From an uncultured Victivallales bacterium (lineage in GTDB: Bacteria; Verrucomicrobiota; Lentisphaeria; Victivallales; UBA1829): a stretch of DNA of 64,000 bases. This document shows, in pieces, positions 24,816 to 33,468 of this stretch (position 1 is its first letter; each line of letters opens with the position of its first letter). Below the pieces are notes generated by a model. It had not been told where the DNA came from and searched no databases. It was given only the letters and a program-made list of their open reading frames with translations. The stretch is taken from positions 26,828 through 90,827 of the forward strand of contig CAKUJH010000010.1 of the NCBI GenBank assembly GCA_934661375.1, given 5' to 3'. A program made the translations under genes and the position numbers.

Positions 24816-26252
24816 TCAGTAGCGGTATGCGTCGCTTTTGAACGGACCGTTCACCGGAACTCCGATGTAGTCCGCCTGTTTTTTGGTCAGCCTGGTCAGA
24901 TGTGCGCCGAGCTTGTCCAGATGCAGCCGTGCAACTTCCTCGTCCAGTTCCTTGGGCAGACAGTACACTTCGTTTTTGAGTTTTTCCGAAGCAATTTTGA
25001 TCTGCGCCAGAGTCTGGTTGGTGAAGGAGCAGCTCATCACGAAACTGGGATGTCCGGTTGCACATCCGAGGTTGACCAGACGGCCTTCCGCCAGCAGGAA
25101 AATGCTGTGTCCGTCTTTGAAAGTGTATTTGGAAACCGGGCATTCGCTGCCTTTGATTTCCGTGCGGACAACGCCTTTGATTGCTTTGAGTTCAGCCACT
25201 TTGATTTCGTTGTCGAAGTGTCCGATATTGCAGACAATCGCCTGGTCTTTCATTGCCGCCATGTGTTTGCCGGTGATGATGTCGCAGTTGCCGGTGGTGG
25301 TAACAAAAATATCGGCATACGCGAGAGCTTCTTCGAGGGTAACGACCTGGAAGCCCGCCATACATGCCTGAAGGGCGCAGATGGGATCAACTTCAGTGAC
25401 GACCACCCGTGCGCGTTCGTTTTTGAGGGCTTCGGCACAGCCTTTACCGACGTCGCCGTATCCGCAGACGCAGGCGGTCTTGCCGGCGATCATGACATCC
25501 AGGGCGCGTTTGATGCCGTCGGTCAGCGAGTGGCGACAGCCGTAGATGTTGTCAAATTTGGATTTGGTGACGGAGTCGTTGACGTTGATGGCGGGGAAGA
25601 GCAGTTCCTTGCGTTCCGCCAGCTGGATCAGCCGATGCACACCTGTGGTGGTCTCTTCGGAAACACCGCGCACTTTGGCGGCGACTTTGGTCCAGTGTCC
25701 GGGTTTTTCCTTCAGAACCCGTTTGAGAAGTTTGTAAATGACCGCTTCTTCTTCGCTTTCCGGTTTCTTGTTCAGGAACTTCGGATCCTTTTCCGCTTTG
25801 ACGCCGAGATGAATCAGGAGAGTGGCGTCGCCGCCGTCATCCACGATCTGGTCGGGTCCGGAACCGTCGGGCCAGGTGAGGGCGCGGCAGGTGCAGTCCC
25901 AGTATTCTTCGAGCGTTTCCCCTTTCCAGGCGAAGACGGGAATGCCGCGTTTGGCGATGGCTGCCGCGGCGTGATCCTGAGTGGAAAAAATGTTGCAGGA
26001 TGCCCAGCGGATATCCGCGCCGAGTTCTGCCAGCGTTTCAATCAGGGCGGCGGTCTGAATGGTCATGTGCAGACTGCCGGTGATCTTGACGCCTTTGAGG
26101 GGTTTCTTTTTGCCGTATTTGGCGCGAGCCGCCATGAGACCGGGCATTTCCTTTTCCGCAATGTCCAGTTCCTTGCGTCCGAAATCCGCCAGTTTGATGT
26201 CCCGGATCAGATATTCGGGAGCGGTTTTTTTGCTTTTGGTTGCCATATTCAT
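24816..26252 (-). CDS. ahcY: Adenosylhomocysteinase (S-adenosylhomocysteine hydrolase)
   Basis: A 478-residue SAHase: NAD-binding CGYGDVGKGCAEAL, catalytic-domain blocks NVNDSVTKSKFDN and YGCRHSLTDGIKRA, and the C-terminal PFKSDAYRY that reaches the partner subunit's cofactor. It splits S-adenosylhomocysteine into homocysteine and adenosine. The first ATG (26252) overlaps the stop of the adenosine kinase gene as ATGA; a second ATG at 26246 has the better spacing to AAGGA and may be the true start. Third gene of a methyl-cycle operon. Confidence 0.97.
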   Translation of the reverse strand: MNMATKSKKTAPEYLIRDIKLADFGRKELDIAEKEMPGLMAARAKYGKKKPLKGVKITGSLHMTIQTAALIETLAELGADIRWASCNIFSTQDHAAAAIAKRGIPVFAWKGETLEEYWDCTCRALTWPDGSGPDQIVDDGGDATLLIHLGVKAEKDPKFLNKKPESEEEAVIYKLLKRVLKEKPGHWTKVAAKVRGVSEETTTGVHRLIQLAERKELLFPAINVNDSVTKSKFDNIYGCRHSLTDGIKRALDVMIAGKTACVCGYGDVGKGCAEALKNERARVVVTEVDPICALQACMAGFQVVTLEEALAYADIFVTTTGNCDIITGKHMAAMKDQAIVCNIGHFDNEIKVAELKAIKGVVRTEIKGSECPVSKYTFKDGHSIFLLAEGRLVNLGCATGHPSFVMSCSFTNQTLAQIKIASEKLKNEVYCLPKELDEEVARLHLDKLGAHLTRLTKKQADYIGVPVNGPFKSDAYRY

Positions 26253-27259
26253 GATTCCTTTATGTGGTTGAATTCAGTACGAATGGAATCCCAGCGGGCA
26301 TGTGGGATTTCTGCACCCAGTACCTGAACGATTTCCGCGCCCAGTACAGAGCCCATCTGTCCTGCCTGTGCCAGACTCAGACCATTGAGGTATCCGTAGA
26401 GGAATCCTGCTTGCCAGAGATCCCCGGCGCCGGTGGTGTCTGCTGCTTTGACCAGCTTCGGCTGAATGTAAATTTTTTCGCTGCCCCGGCACAGCAGAGC
26501 TCCTTTTTTTCCGAGCTTGACTGCCGCTGTACTGCAATGCTGAAGCAGTTTTTCCGCGGCGGCTTCCGGAACGAATTCCGCATCGCCGCAGTATTCACGG
26601 GCTTCGTCTTCGTTGGCAAACACGATGTCGACATACTTTTCCAGCAGTTCGTCCATCTGCGCCTTGAACAGCCTGACCACTTCAAACGAAGCCAGGTCCA
26701 GACTGACCGTGCAGCCGTGTTCCTTTGCCAGCTTCATGGCGTGTTCGGCCGTTCCCGGCAGGAACAGCGTGTATCCTTCCACGTGGAAATGCGTGATGCC
26801 GTCGAAATCCGCTTTTGAAATGTCGTCCGGTGTCATGCGGGCTGCCGCGCCCAGATTGGTGCGCATGGTGCGTTCGGAATCAGGCGTGACCAGGCTGACG
26901 CAAGTCGCCGTCGGTTCATCCGGACAGAACCGGAAACGGGAAATATCCCCGCCGCGTTCCGCATAAACATTCCGGTAGTAATCGCCGTCGGCGTCCTGCC
27001 CGATTTTGCCGAGAAACGCCGTCTTCATGCCGAGCGAAGTCAAGGCGGAAATGGTGTTGAACGCGCTTCCGCCAATGGCTTTTTTCACGGAATCTCCGGA
27101 AAATGTTCCGATCAGCTTTTTCTGCGCGGCGGCATCCAGCATGGCCATGCCGCCTTTTTCGCCGTCCACATGATCCCGCAGGAACGTGTCGTCAACCTGG
27201 AGCAGCAGATCAAGAATCGGACTTCCGAAACCGAGTACTTTGCAGTCTGCCATGGTCAT
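26249..27259 (-). CDS. PfkB-family carbohydrate/adenosine kinase
   Basis: A 336-residue ribokinase-family kinase. GGSAFNTISALTSLG is the substrate-side glycine motif and DTTGAGDLWQAGFLYG the ATP/anion-hole signature with catalytic Asp. Its place between metK and ahcY argues strongly for adenosine kinase, removing the adenosine released by AhcY and pulling the reaction forward; the family alone would allow other sugar or nucleoside substrates. The ATG at 27259 overlaps the metK stop (ATGA); a further upstream in-frame start would run deep into metK and is rejected. Confidence 0.88.
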   Translation of the reverse strand: MTMADCKVLGFGSPILDLLLQVDDTFLRDHVDGEKGGMAMLDAAAQKKLIGTFSGDSVKKAIGGSAFNTISALTSLGMKTAFLGKIGQDADGDYYRNVYAERGGDISRFRFCPDEPTATCVSLVTPDSERTMRTNLGAAARMTPDDISKADFDGITHFHVEGYTLFLPGTAEHAMKLAKEHGCTVSLDLASFEVVRLFKAQMDELLEKYVDIVFANEDEAREYCGDAEFVPEAAAEKLLQHCSTAAVKLGKKGALLCRGSEKIYIQPKLVKAADTTGAGDLWQAGFLYGYLNGLSLAQAGQMGSVLGAEIVQVLGAEIPHARWDSIRTEFNHIKES

Positions 27260-28599
27260 TTCTTCTTGGCAGATTTCTTGGCGGCAGTTTTTTTTGCAGT
27301 CTTGGACGCAGTTTTCTTTGCGGAGGATTTTTTCGCCGGTTTCACTTCTTCGGCGTCTTCGCATCCGCAGTCACAGTCATCGTCTTCGCATCCGCAGTCG
27401 CATTCACATTCGCAGTATTTGCGGGCTTCGTCGATCAGGGCATCTACTTTGTCAGTCTTTTCCCACGGGAAGATGTCGCGTCCGAAATGCCCGTATGAGG
27501 CAGTCTGGCGGTAGGACCAGCCATCGGGATGCTTGAGATCGAGTTCGCGGATAATGCCGGCAGGGGTCATGTCAAAGACCGCGCGGACGATTTTTTCCAG
27601 AACCGCGTCATCTTCGAACACGCCGGTGCGGTAGGTGTCGACATTGATGGAGAGGGGCTGAGCCACGCCGATGGCGTAAGCCAGCTGGATTTCGCATTTG
27701 TCGGCAAGTCCGGCAGCCACGATGTTCTTGGCAATATAGCGCGCCATGTATGCGGCGGAACGGTCCACTTTGGAGGGATCCTTGCCGGAAAATGCGCCGC
27801 CGCCGTGAGAACCGACGCCGCCGTAGGTGTCCACGATGATTTTACGTCCGGTCAGACCTGTGTCGCCGTTGGGACCGCCGACCACGAAACGTCCGGTCGG
27901 GTTGATGTGGTAGACAATGTCCTTGCTGAGCAGGTTGGCGGGGATAACCTTTTTGACCACCTGCTTGACCACTTTTTCCAGGTCGGCATGTTTCATGTCG
28001 GGCGAATGCTGATGGGAGACCACGATGGCGGTTACTCCGACCGGTTCGCCGTCTTTATAATGAATGGAGACCTGACTCTTGGAGTCGGGACGCAGGAACG
28101 CGTATTTTTTCGGCTGAGTTTTGCGGAGACGCGCCAGTTCCTCAACGATGCGGTGGGCATAGAGGATGGTGGCGGGCATGAGTTCTTCGGTTTCATTGCT
28201 GGCATAACCGAACATCATTCCCTGGTCGCCGGCACCCTGTTCCTTGTGGAGACCTTCGCCTTCGGTAACGCCCTGGGAGATGTCCGGAGACTGGGCATGA
28301 ATGCTCACGAACACTTTGCAGTCATTGGCGGAGAATCCGATGTCGCTGTTCGTGTAACCGATGTCGGCAACTACACCGCGGGCAATCTGTTCCCAGTTGA
28401 CTTTCGCCTTCGTGGTGATTTCGCCGGAAATAACGATCAGGTCAGTGGTTGCCAGCGTTTCGCAGGCAACCCGGCTGTCCGGATCCTGAGCCAGGCAGGC
28501 GTCCAGAATGGCATCGGAAATCTGGTCGCAAACTTTGTCGGGATGTCCTTCTGAAACCGACTCGGAGGTGAAAATGTGATCCGCTTGAATCTTGCTCAT
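27256..28599 (-). CDS. metK: S-adenosylmethionine synthetase with Cys/Asp- and Lys/Ala-rich tail
   Basis: A 447-residue MetK. Residues 1-395 are the complete enzyme: FTSESVSEGHPDKVCDQ, GAGDQGMMFGYA, GGPNGDTGLTGRKIIVDTYGG, GGGAFSGKDPSKVDRSAAY. It makes SAM from methionine and ATP in the cytosol. Residues ~396-447 are additional: a ~20-residue cluster of alternating Cys and Asp/Glu, then ~30 residues of Lys/Ala/Ser/Thr like a histone H1 or AlgP tail. The ATG at 28599 follows AAGGAAC. Promoter TTGAAA-16-TATATT is upstream; no SAM riboswitch fold was recognised in the ~55-nt leader. Confidence 0.95.
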   Translation of the reverse strand: MSKIQADHIFTSESVSEGHPDKVCDQISDAILDACLAQDPDSRVACETLATTDLIVISGEITTKAKVNWEQIARGVVADIGYTNSDIGFSANDCKVFVSIHAQSPDISQGVTEGEGLHKEQGAGDQGMMFGYASNETEELMPATILYAHRIVEELARLRKTQPKKYAFLRPDSKSQVSIHYKDGEPVGVTAIVVSHQHSPDMKHADLEKVVKQVVKKVIPANLLSKDIVYHINPTGRFVVGGPNGDTGLTGRKIIVDTYGGVGSHGGGAFSGKDPSKVDRSAAYMARYIAKNIVAAGLADKCEIQLAYAIGVAQPLSINVDTYRTGVFEDDAVLEKIVRAVFDMTPAGIIRELDLKHPDGWSYRQTASYGHFGRDIFPWEKTDKVDALIDEARKYCECECDCGCEDDDCDCGCEDAEEVKPAKKSSAKKTASKTAKKTAAKKSAKKK

Positions 28600-28654
28600 A
28601 GCAAATGTTCCTTCATTTATGTGAGTTTTTGCCGTTGTGCTTTTTATGACTCGT

Positions 28655-28682
28655 AATATACAAGGCAAAAAATCTTTTTCAA
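28655..28682 (-). promoter_or_regulatory. Promoter of metK - kinase - ahcY
   Basis: TTGAAA (28682-28677), 16-bp spacer, TATATT (28660-28655) on the minus strand. Confidence 0.65.
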
Positions 28683-28790
28683 ACTCTTTGCCGGACAATT
28701 AGATGATATTTCTCTGAAAACTGCGGATTTTCACTTTTTCAGGCAACCCGCAGCTTTTTTGCCGGCTCCGGTGTTCTGCGCACATCTGCT

Positions 28791-28821
28791 TGAATAAATG
28801 GCATCGGGATACATTTATTCA
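28791..28821 (-). terminator. Inverted repeat covering the ligase stop codon
   Basis: TGAATAAATG / CATTTATTCA, a 10-bp perfect stem with 11-nt loop, starting at the stop codon of the ligase gene. No T-run follows, so termination is uncertain; it may instead protect the mRNA 3' end. Confidence 0.45.
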
Positions 28822-30699
28822 GTTGTCAAACAGATCATCGGAAAGTTTTTTCTCCGGCGGATGATTCAGTGATTTCAGCCAGTCCGCCAGCGTCATGACT
28901 TTGACTCCCAGTTTTGCCGCTTTCACCGCTTTGGATGAACTGGAATCCGCTTCCGCAGTGACCAGCAGGGAAAGCGCAGCTGTAACCGAATCCGCACTTT
29001 CATAACCATTCTTCCGCGCCAGTTCCTCGTAATAGGAACGTTTCTCCGGCATTTTTCCGGTGAAACACACGGTCGGCAGTTCGAGGTCTTCGGATGATTT
29101 AGTCTGCTGGAGCGTGATGCTGTCCAGCAGCGAATCAATTTCTTCTTTGCGTTCCCGCAGTTCCTTTTCAATGGCTCCGGCACGTTCCGGACCGATGCCT
29201 TCCAGTTCCGCCAGCTGACTGCTGTTCATGTTTTCCAGTTCGGGCAGGGTATGCGTTTTCAGAATGGCTTTGGCGATATTCTGTCCGATTCCTTTGATGT
29301 TGAGCGAAGCCAGCAGCTGATAATCCGGCACAGTTTTCGCCGACTGGATTTCGCGGTACAGGTTCTCCGCCGAACGTTCCTGGAATCCTTCGATCCGCCG
29401 GATGTCGGCTGTCGTCAAGGCAAAAATATCTTTGAGTGTCTTTACTCCCAGTGTTTCGCACATTTTCCGCAGATTGGGTTCGCCCAGCCGTTCAATGCCG
29501 ATGTTGCGGACTGCCGCCAGCAGGCGCATGAGCCGGGTTTCCGGACAATCCGGATTGACGCAGCGCAGTTCGGGCAGGTCCTGCACCAGTTCCGCACCGC
29601 ATGACGGGCAATGATCTATGATGCAGTTTTTCCGTTCCGTGCCGGGCGCGGAATCCACAATATAAGGAATGACGTCTCCCGCGCGTTCCACGGTAACGGT
29701 ATCGCCGATCCGGATGTCATGATCCAGAATATTCTGGAGATTGTGCAGGGAAACACGGCGGATGGTGGTTCCGGTGATTTCGACCGGTTCGATTTCCGCC
29801 ACCGGAGTGAGGGCGGTTTTGCCGAAACTCCATTCCACTTTCAGCAGACGGGACTGCCGCCGGACGCCGCTGAATTTGAAGGCAATCTGTCCGCGCGGAT
29901 GATGCGCCGTATTGCCCAGCGACCGCGAATAGGTTTCGTCCGCCAGTTTCACCACAATGCCGTCCATTGGGTAGGGCAGCGCCTCAATGGTTTCCACCAG
30001 GGACGGCCAGTCTGTGCGGAAATCCCGGAATGTCGTTTTCCAGGAATGCAGAGAGTAGTCGACCAGGGTCAGTTTCGCATGTTGAAGCAGCATCAGGGAA
30101 ATGTCTTTCAGTCCCATGATGCCGGCGGCGGCGTTGCGTGAGTTTTTGTAGGGGCGTCCGTTGCGGTTCATGATTTTCGGATAGAGGGTGCGGAAATCAT
30201 CGGAGCGGATGACAATTTCACCGCGCGCCTGTCCCTTGAACTCCGCGAGCGGACAGATTCCGGAGGGGTGTTCGAGTTCGATCAGCGGAACTTTATCTGT
30301 GATGTTTTCTCCGGTTATGCCGTCGCCGCGGGTGGCGAGAACACCGCCCGACCAGCCGGCGGAAATCCCGTCATATTTCGGCTGCACCAGAAAAATTTCG
30401 GCATTCGAGCGGGCAAATTTTTTCGCCCAGTCGAGAACTTCATCCAGAGAATAGGCTTTGTCCAGCGAAAGCATGGGGTCGCGGTGAATGACTTTGCCGG
30501 AACCCGCCACCACCGGCGCATTGACTGCCAGCAGCAGCGGATGCTCCGGCGCCAGTTCCGTCAGCCTCCGGACCAGCCGGTCGTAATTATCATCGGATAT
30601 TTCCGGCTCGGCGTCCACCCAGTATTTTCTGTTGTGATACTCAATCAGTTCCGCCAGCTGCTGAATGGTCAGATCGTCCAGATTATTCGGCATATTCAT
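28819..30699 (-). CDS. ligA: NAD-dependent DNA ligase, divergent LigA
   Basis: A 626-residue ligase: adenylation motif KYDG with Lys108 as AMP acceptor (canonical LigA has KLDG), RGDGITGENIT, VVKL and a later nucleotidyltransferase block, an OB-fold, a four-Cys zinc finger (CPSC..., CVNPDC), HhH repeats (LEGIGPERAG) and a C-terminal BRCT (VCFTGKMPEKR). It seals nicks with NAD+. It is ~45 residues shorter than usual LigA and divergent in and after the zinc finger, so it could be a second ligase rather than the essential replicative one. ATGA overlap with the upstream C45-hydrolase gene. Confidence 0.88.
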   Translation of the reverse strand: MNMPNNLDDLTIQQLAELIEYHNRKYWVDAEPEISDDNYDRLVRRLTELAPEHPLLLAVNAPVVAGSGKVIHRDPMLSLDKAYSLDEVLDWAKKFARSNAEIFLVQPKYDGISAGWSGGVLATRGDGITGENITDKVPLIELEHPSGICPLAEFKGQARGEIVIRSDDFRTLYPKIMNRNGRPYKNSRNAAAGIMGLKDISLMLLQHAKLTLVDYSLHSWKTTFRDFRTDWPSLVETIEALPYPMDGIVVKLADETYSRSLGNTAHHPRGQIAFKFSGVRRQSRLLKVEWSFGKTALTPVAEIEPVEITGTTIRRVSLHNLQNILDHDIRIGDTVTVERAGDVIPYIVDSAPGTERKNCIIDHCPSCGAELVQDLPELRCVNPDCPETRLMRLLAAVRNIGIERLGEPNLRKMCETLGVKTLKDIFALTTADIRRIEGFQERSAENLYREIQSAKTVPDYQLLASLNIKGIGQNIAKAILKTHTLPELENMNSSQLAELEGIGPERAGAIEKELRERKEEIDSLLDSITLQQTKSSEDLELPTVCFTGKMPEKRSYYEELARKNGYESADSVTAALSLLVTAEADSSSSKAVKAAKLGVKVMTLADWLKSLNHPPEKKLSDDLFDN

Positions 30700-31838
30700 A
30701 TCAGTTCACCATTCCCTTTCAAAATGTTCATCAGCGGTATTTCCGCCCAATCGTCCATGTTTTTGGTTTTTACATACCACTTCTGTTCTGCCGGAACCGC
30801 AATGACCTGGAACAATGTCCCGCAGACTTTCGCTCCGCCGTCCGCAGTGGTTTTTTCGAAAACCGCCATCATTTCCTCCGGCCCGATTTTTTCATTTGCA
30901 TCATGATATTTTTTTGCCAGGGTCAACAGGTTTTCGCGGCGGCGGAAGCTGGACGAATCCCCGCAAAGGGCTGCGCCCGGCGAATTCTGCCATTCCGGAG
31001 CGGTGAAATGATTGGCGGCTGCCATCAGCCCGTCTTCTTGCTGCGCGGAGAGATATTCTCCGCCGGTGCGCCATTCGAAACCTTCCGCTTTGTCAGCATC
31101 CGCCGTGCCGATAATGTATGCCGCCGAAGCGCGGCAGGTGGCGAATGCCCGCCGGAGAGCCGCCGCGTCATCCGAATTCAGGAGAAATTCCCAGAGCAGC
31201 CAGACGTTGTGAATGCGTTCCGCGACAATATCTGCGTCTGCGAATGCGCCGCTGTTGAGTTCGAGGAACAGCCCGCATTCATTCATGCCGGTAGTCATGT
31301 ACGGGCAGCCCGCCCAGTTCAGGAAAGCAACGGAATTTGCGCCGTCGGATGGGTGAAACACGCACAGCGCCAGCGTGTCGAGAATGCTTTCAAATTCCGG
31401 CAGCCAGTCGAAATTCCGTCCGAAAAGAACCTCGCCGGTGCGGGTGTAATCTCCCCAGACTGCCAGCGAAGAACAGCATCCGCCGTTGAAAGTCTGCCAC
31501 AGGTCGGAGGTTATGCAGTCCAGATAGATCACTTCAACGGAACTGATGATGCGAAGCTGTTCCAAAGAGAATCCGGAAGTTTCCGCCATGCCGCGGAACA
31601 GTTCATCATACCGTTTCAAGCCGGAAATACTGCCGCGGCTGAGCTGTCCGACACGTGCCATGCCGTCGGGTGCCTGTTTCGCAAACGCATGAATTTTTTC
31701 CAGTTCGCCGCGCAACAGTGCGCCGTATTGACGCCCCATCTGAAACCAGGACCCGTGAACTTCCACGACGGGGATGCCGCCGCAGTAAAATTTTCTGCCG
31801 TTTTCGAAATAGATGCCGTGCTGAATTTCCGTTTTCAT
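30696..31838 (-). CDS. C45-type Ntn hydrolase / acyl-CoA:6-aminopenicillanate acyltransferase-like
   Basis: A 380-residue protein with features of peptidase family C45: VEVHGSWFQMGRQYGALLRGE at the start, the likely nucleophile-cleavage site GGCCSS (Cys121/Cys122), then LFGRNFDW and NWAGCPYMTTGMNECGL. In this family the proenzyme self-cleaves to expose an N-terminal Cys that hydrolyses or transfers amide-linked acyl groups. No signal peptide is visible. The substrate is unknown. ATG at 31838 follows GGAG. It is the first gene of a two-gene operon with the ligase. Confidence 0.78.
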   Translation of the reverse strand: MKTEIQHGIYFENGRKFYCGGIPVVEVHGSWFQMGRQYGALLRGELEKIHAFAKQAPDGMARVGQLSRGSISGLKRYDELFRGMAETSGFSLEQLRIISSVEVIYLDCITSDLWQTFNGGCCSSLAVWGDYTRTGEVLFGRNFDWLPEFESILDTLALCVFHPSDGANSVAFLNWAGCPYMTTGMNECGLFLELNSGAFADADIVAERIHNVWLLWEFLLNSDDAAALRRAFATCRASAAYIIGTADADKAEGFEWRTGGEYLSAQQEDGLMAAANHFTAPEWQNSPGAALCGDSSSFRRRENLLTLAKKYHDANEKIGPEEMMAVFEKTTADGGAKVCGTLFQVIAVPAEQKWYVKTKNMDDWAEIPLMNILKGNGELI

Positions 31839-31864
31839 GTTTTTCTCCGCATTGTTCCGTCCGT

Positions 31865-31892
31865 AAGGTAGCACAAAGAAGCCGTTTGTCAA
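31865..31892 (-). promoter_or_regulatory. Promoter of the C45 hydrolase - ligase operon
   Basis: Consensus TTGACA (31892-31887), 16-bp spacer, TACCTT (31870-31865). Confidence 0.55.
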
Positions 31893-31944
31893 GTTCCCGG
31901 AATTTGCTGTTCCGCGAAAAAGGGAAAATCTTTCATTTCCCGGC

Positions 31945-31972
31945 TTGAAATATTTGTTTATTAATATATTTT
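31945..31972 (+). promoter_or_regulatory. Promoter of the glycerol-3-phosphate-dehydrogenase-like operon
   Basis: TTGAAA (31945-31950), 16-bp spacer, TATTTT (31967-31972) in a very AT-rich stretch ~40 bp before the ATG. Other -10 registers are possible (TATATT at 31965). Confidence 0.5.
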
Positions 31973-32010
31973 AATATAGTAAACAACTAATTAAACATAA
32001 GGCGTTGTTC

Positions 32011-33468
32011 ATGGAACAGTATGATGTTGCAGTAATCGGCGCGGGAGTTACCGGCTGCTCGGTCGCGAGTGTTTTGTCGCGCTACCGGCTTCGGGTGATT
32101 GTGCTGGAAAAAGCGGCGGATGCGGCGTTCGGAGTATCGAAAGCCAATTCGGGAATTGTACATGGCGGTTTTCATTATCCGCTGTCCACACTCAAAGGAC
32201 GTCTGGAGATTCAGGGGAATCTGATGTTTGAAAAACTGCATCATGAACTCGGATTTCCATTCCGCCGCTGTGGAATTGTGGTGGCGGCTTTTTCGGAGGA
32301 ACAGCTGGAAACAGTCCGCCGGCTTTATCAGCGCGGCTGCGAAAACCGGGTTCCGGGCATTGAGCTCTGCGGCAGGGAACGGATTCTGCAATTGGAACCG
32401 AAACTCGCATCCGATGTGCTGGGCGGTCTGTATGTTCCCGGTGGCGGAGTAGTCGAACCGTACCGGTATGTGTATGCGTTGTCGGAACTTGCCCGCGCCA
32501 ACGGAGTGGATTTCCGGATGAATTTTGAAGTGAAATCGGCGGAATGGCAGAATGGCGTCCGGGTGATACATGCGTCGGACGGCCGTTCCGCGGTGGCGAA
32601 ATGGACCGTGAATGCCGCTGGACTGTTTGCCGATGAAGTGTCCGCTGCGCTGGGCGGGGAGAAATTCCGGATTCTGCCGCGGAAAGGCGAGGAATACCTG
32701 CTGGACCGCAATTCACCGGCGTATCCTTCCAAAGTGATATTTCCGGTTCCGACAGCTCTCTCGAAGGGCGTGCTGGTTATTCCGACAGTAGAAGGCACAA
32801 CGATGGTCGGTCCGACTGCGGAACTGACGGAGGATAAAAACGACAATTCCACCTCGGCGGAGAATATGCGCCGTATTTTCGGACTGGCGAAAAAGATGGT
32901 TCCGGCGGTGTCGGAACGCGATCAGATTACCTGCTTCAGCGGTTCACGGCCTGTATTGGAAAGCGAAGATTTCTTTATTGCACCCTCGAAGACGGCTCCC
33001 AACCTGATTCAGGTCGCCGGCATTCAGTCGCCGGGGTTGACCGCGTCCCCCGCAATCGGTGAATATGTCCGCGACCTGCTGCGCGAACAGGGAGTGGAGA
33101 TGCTGGAAAAGACCTGTTTCGCAACGTCGATTCCGCATCACCCGGCACTGCGGCATCTGTCCCGTGAAGAAGCGGATTCAATGCATCGGCAGGATCCGGC
33201 ATGGACCCGGATTGTCTGCCGCTGTGAGAGTGTATCCGAGGCGGAAATTGTGGAAGCCATCCGGCAGGGGCATACCACGGTGGACGGCATCAAGCTGTAC
33301 ACCCGCGCGGGAATGGGACGGTGTCAGGGCGGATTCTGCACACATAAAATTCTGAAGATCATAGCCCGCGAGACTGGTCTGCCTCTGGAGGAAATCACGA
33401 AACGCGGCGGTCATGGCAATCTGGTGCTGAAGCATCTGGGGGGTAACGGAACGGAGGATCATGTATGA
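32011..33468 (+). CDS. FAD-dependent glycerol-3-phosphate-dehydrogenase-like protein with BFD-type [2Fe-2S] domain
   Basis: A 485-residue protein. It has an N-terminal FAD Rossmann motif (VAVIGAGVTGCSVASVLSRY...EK), a DAO-type oxidoreductase fold (ANSGIVHGGFHYP, PGGGVVEPYRYV), and a C-terminal BFD-like [2Fe-2S] domain with CRCE and GRCQGGFC. It resembles GlpA and L-2-hydroxyglutarate oxidase-like proteins. With the next two genes it forms a conserved anaerobic triad thought to oxidise glycerol-3-phosphate or a similar 2-hydroxy substrate. The ATG at 32011 is preferred to a TTG 6 bp upstream because AAGGCG is well spaced. Confidence 0.88.
   Translation: MEQYDVAVIGAGVTGCSVASVLSRYRLRVIVLEKAADAAFGVSKANSGIVHGGFHYPLSTLKGRLEIQGNLMFEKLHHELGFPFRRCGIVVAAFSEEQLETVRRLYQRGCENRVPGIELCGRERILQLEPKLASDVLGGLYVPGGGVVEPYRYVYALSELARANGVDFRMNFEVKSAEWQNGVRVIHASDGRSAVAKWTVNAAGLFADEVSAALGGEKFRILPRKGEEYLLDRNSPAYPSKVIFPVPTALSKGVLVIPTVEGTTMVGPTAELTEDKNDNSTSAENMRRIFGLAKKMVPAVSERDQITCFSGSRPVLESEDFFIAPSKTAPNLIQVAGIQSPGLTASPAIGEYVRDLLREQGVEMLEKTCFATSIPHHPALRHLSREEADSMHRQDPAWTRIVCRCESVSEAEIVEAIRQGHTTVDGIKLYTRAGMGRCQGGFCTHKILKIIARETGLPLEEITKRGGHGNLVLKHLGGNGTEDHV

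Noticed and set aside
24651..26327. 558-codon open frame antisense to ahcY
   Set aside because: Shadow of a highly conserved enzyme gene; also crosses a terminator.
28600..28654. SAM riboswitch before metK
   Set aside because: The leader is only ~55 nt and shows no SAM-I, II or III-like fold that I can recognise.
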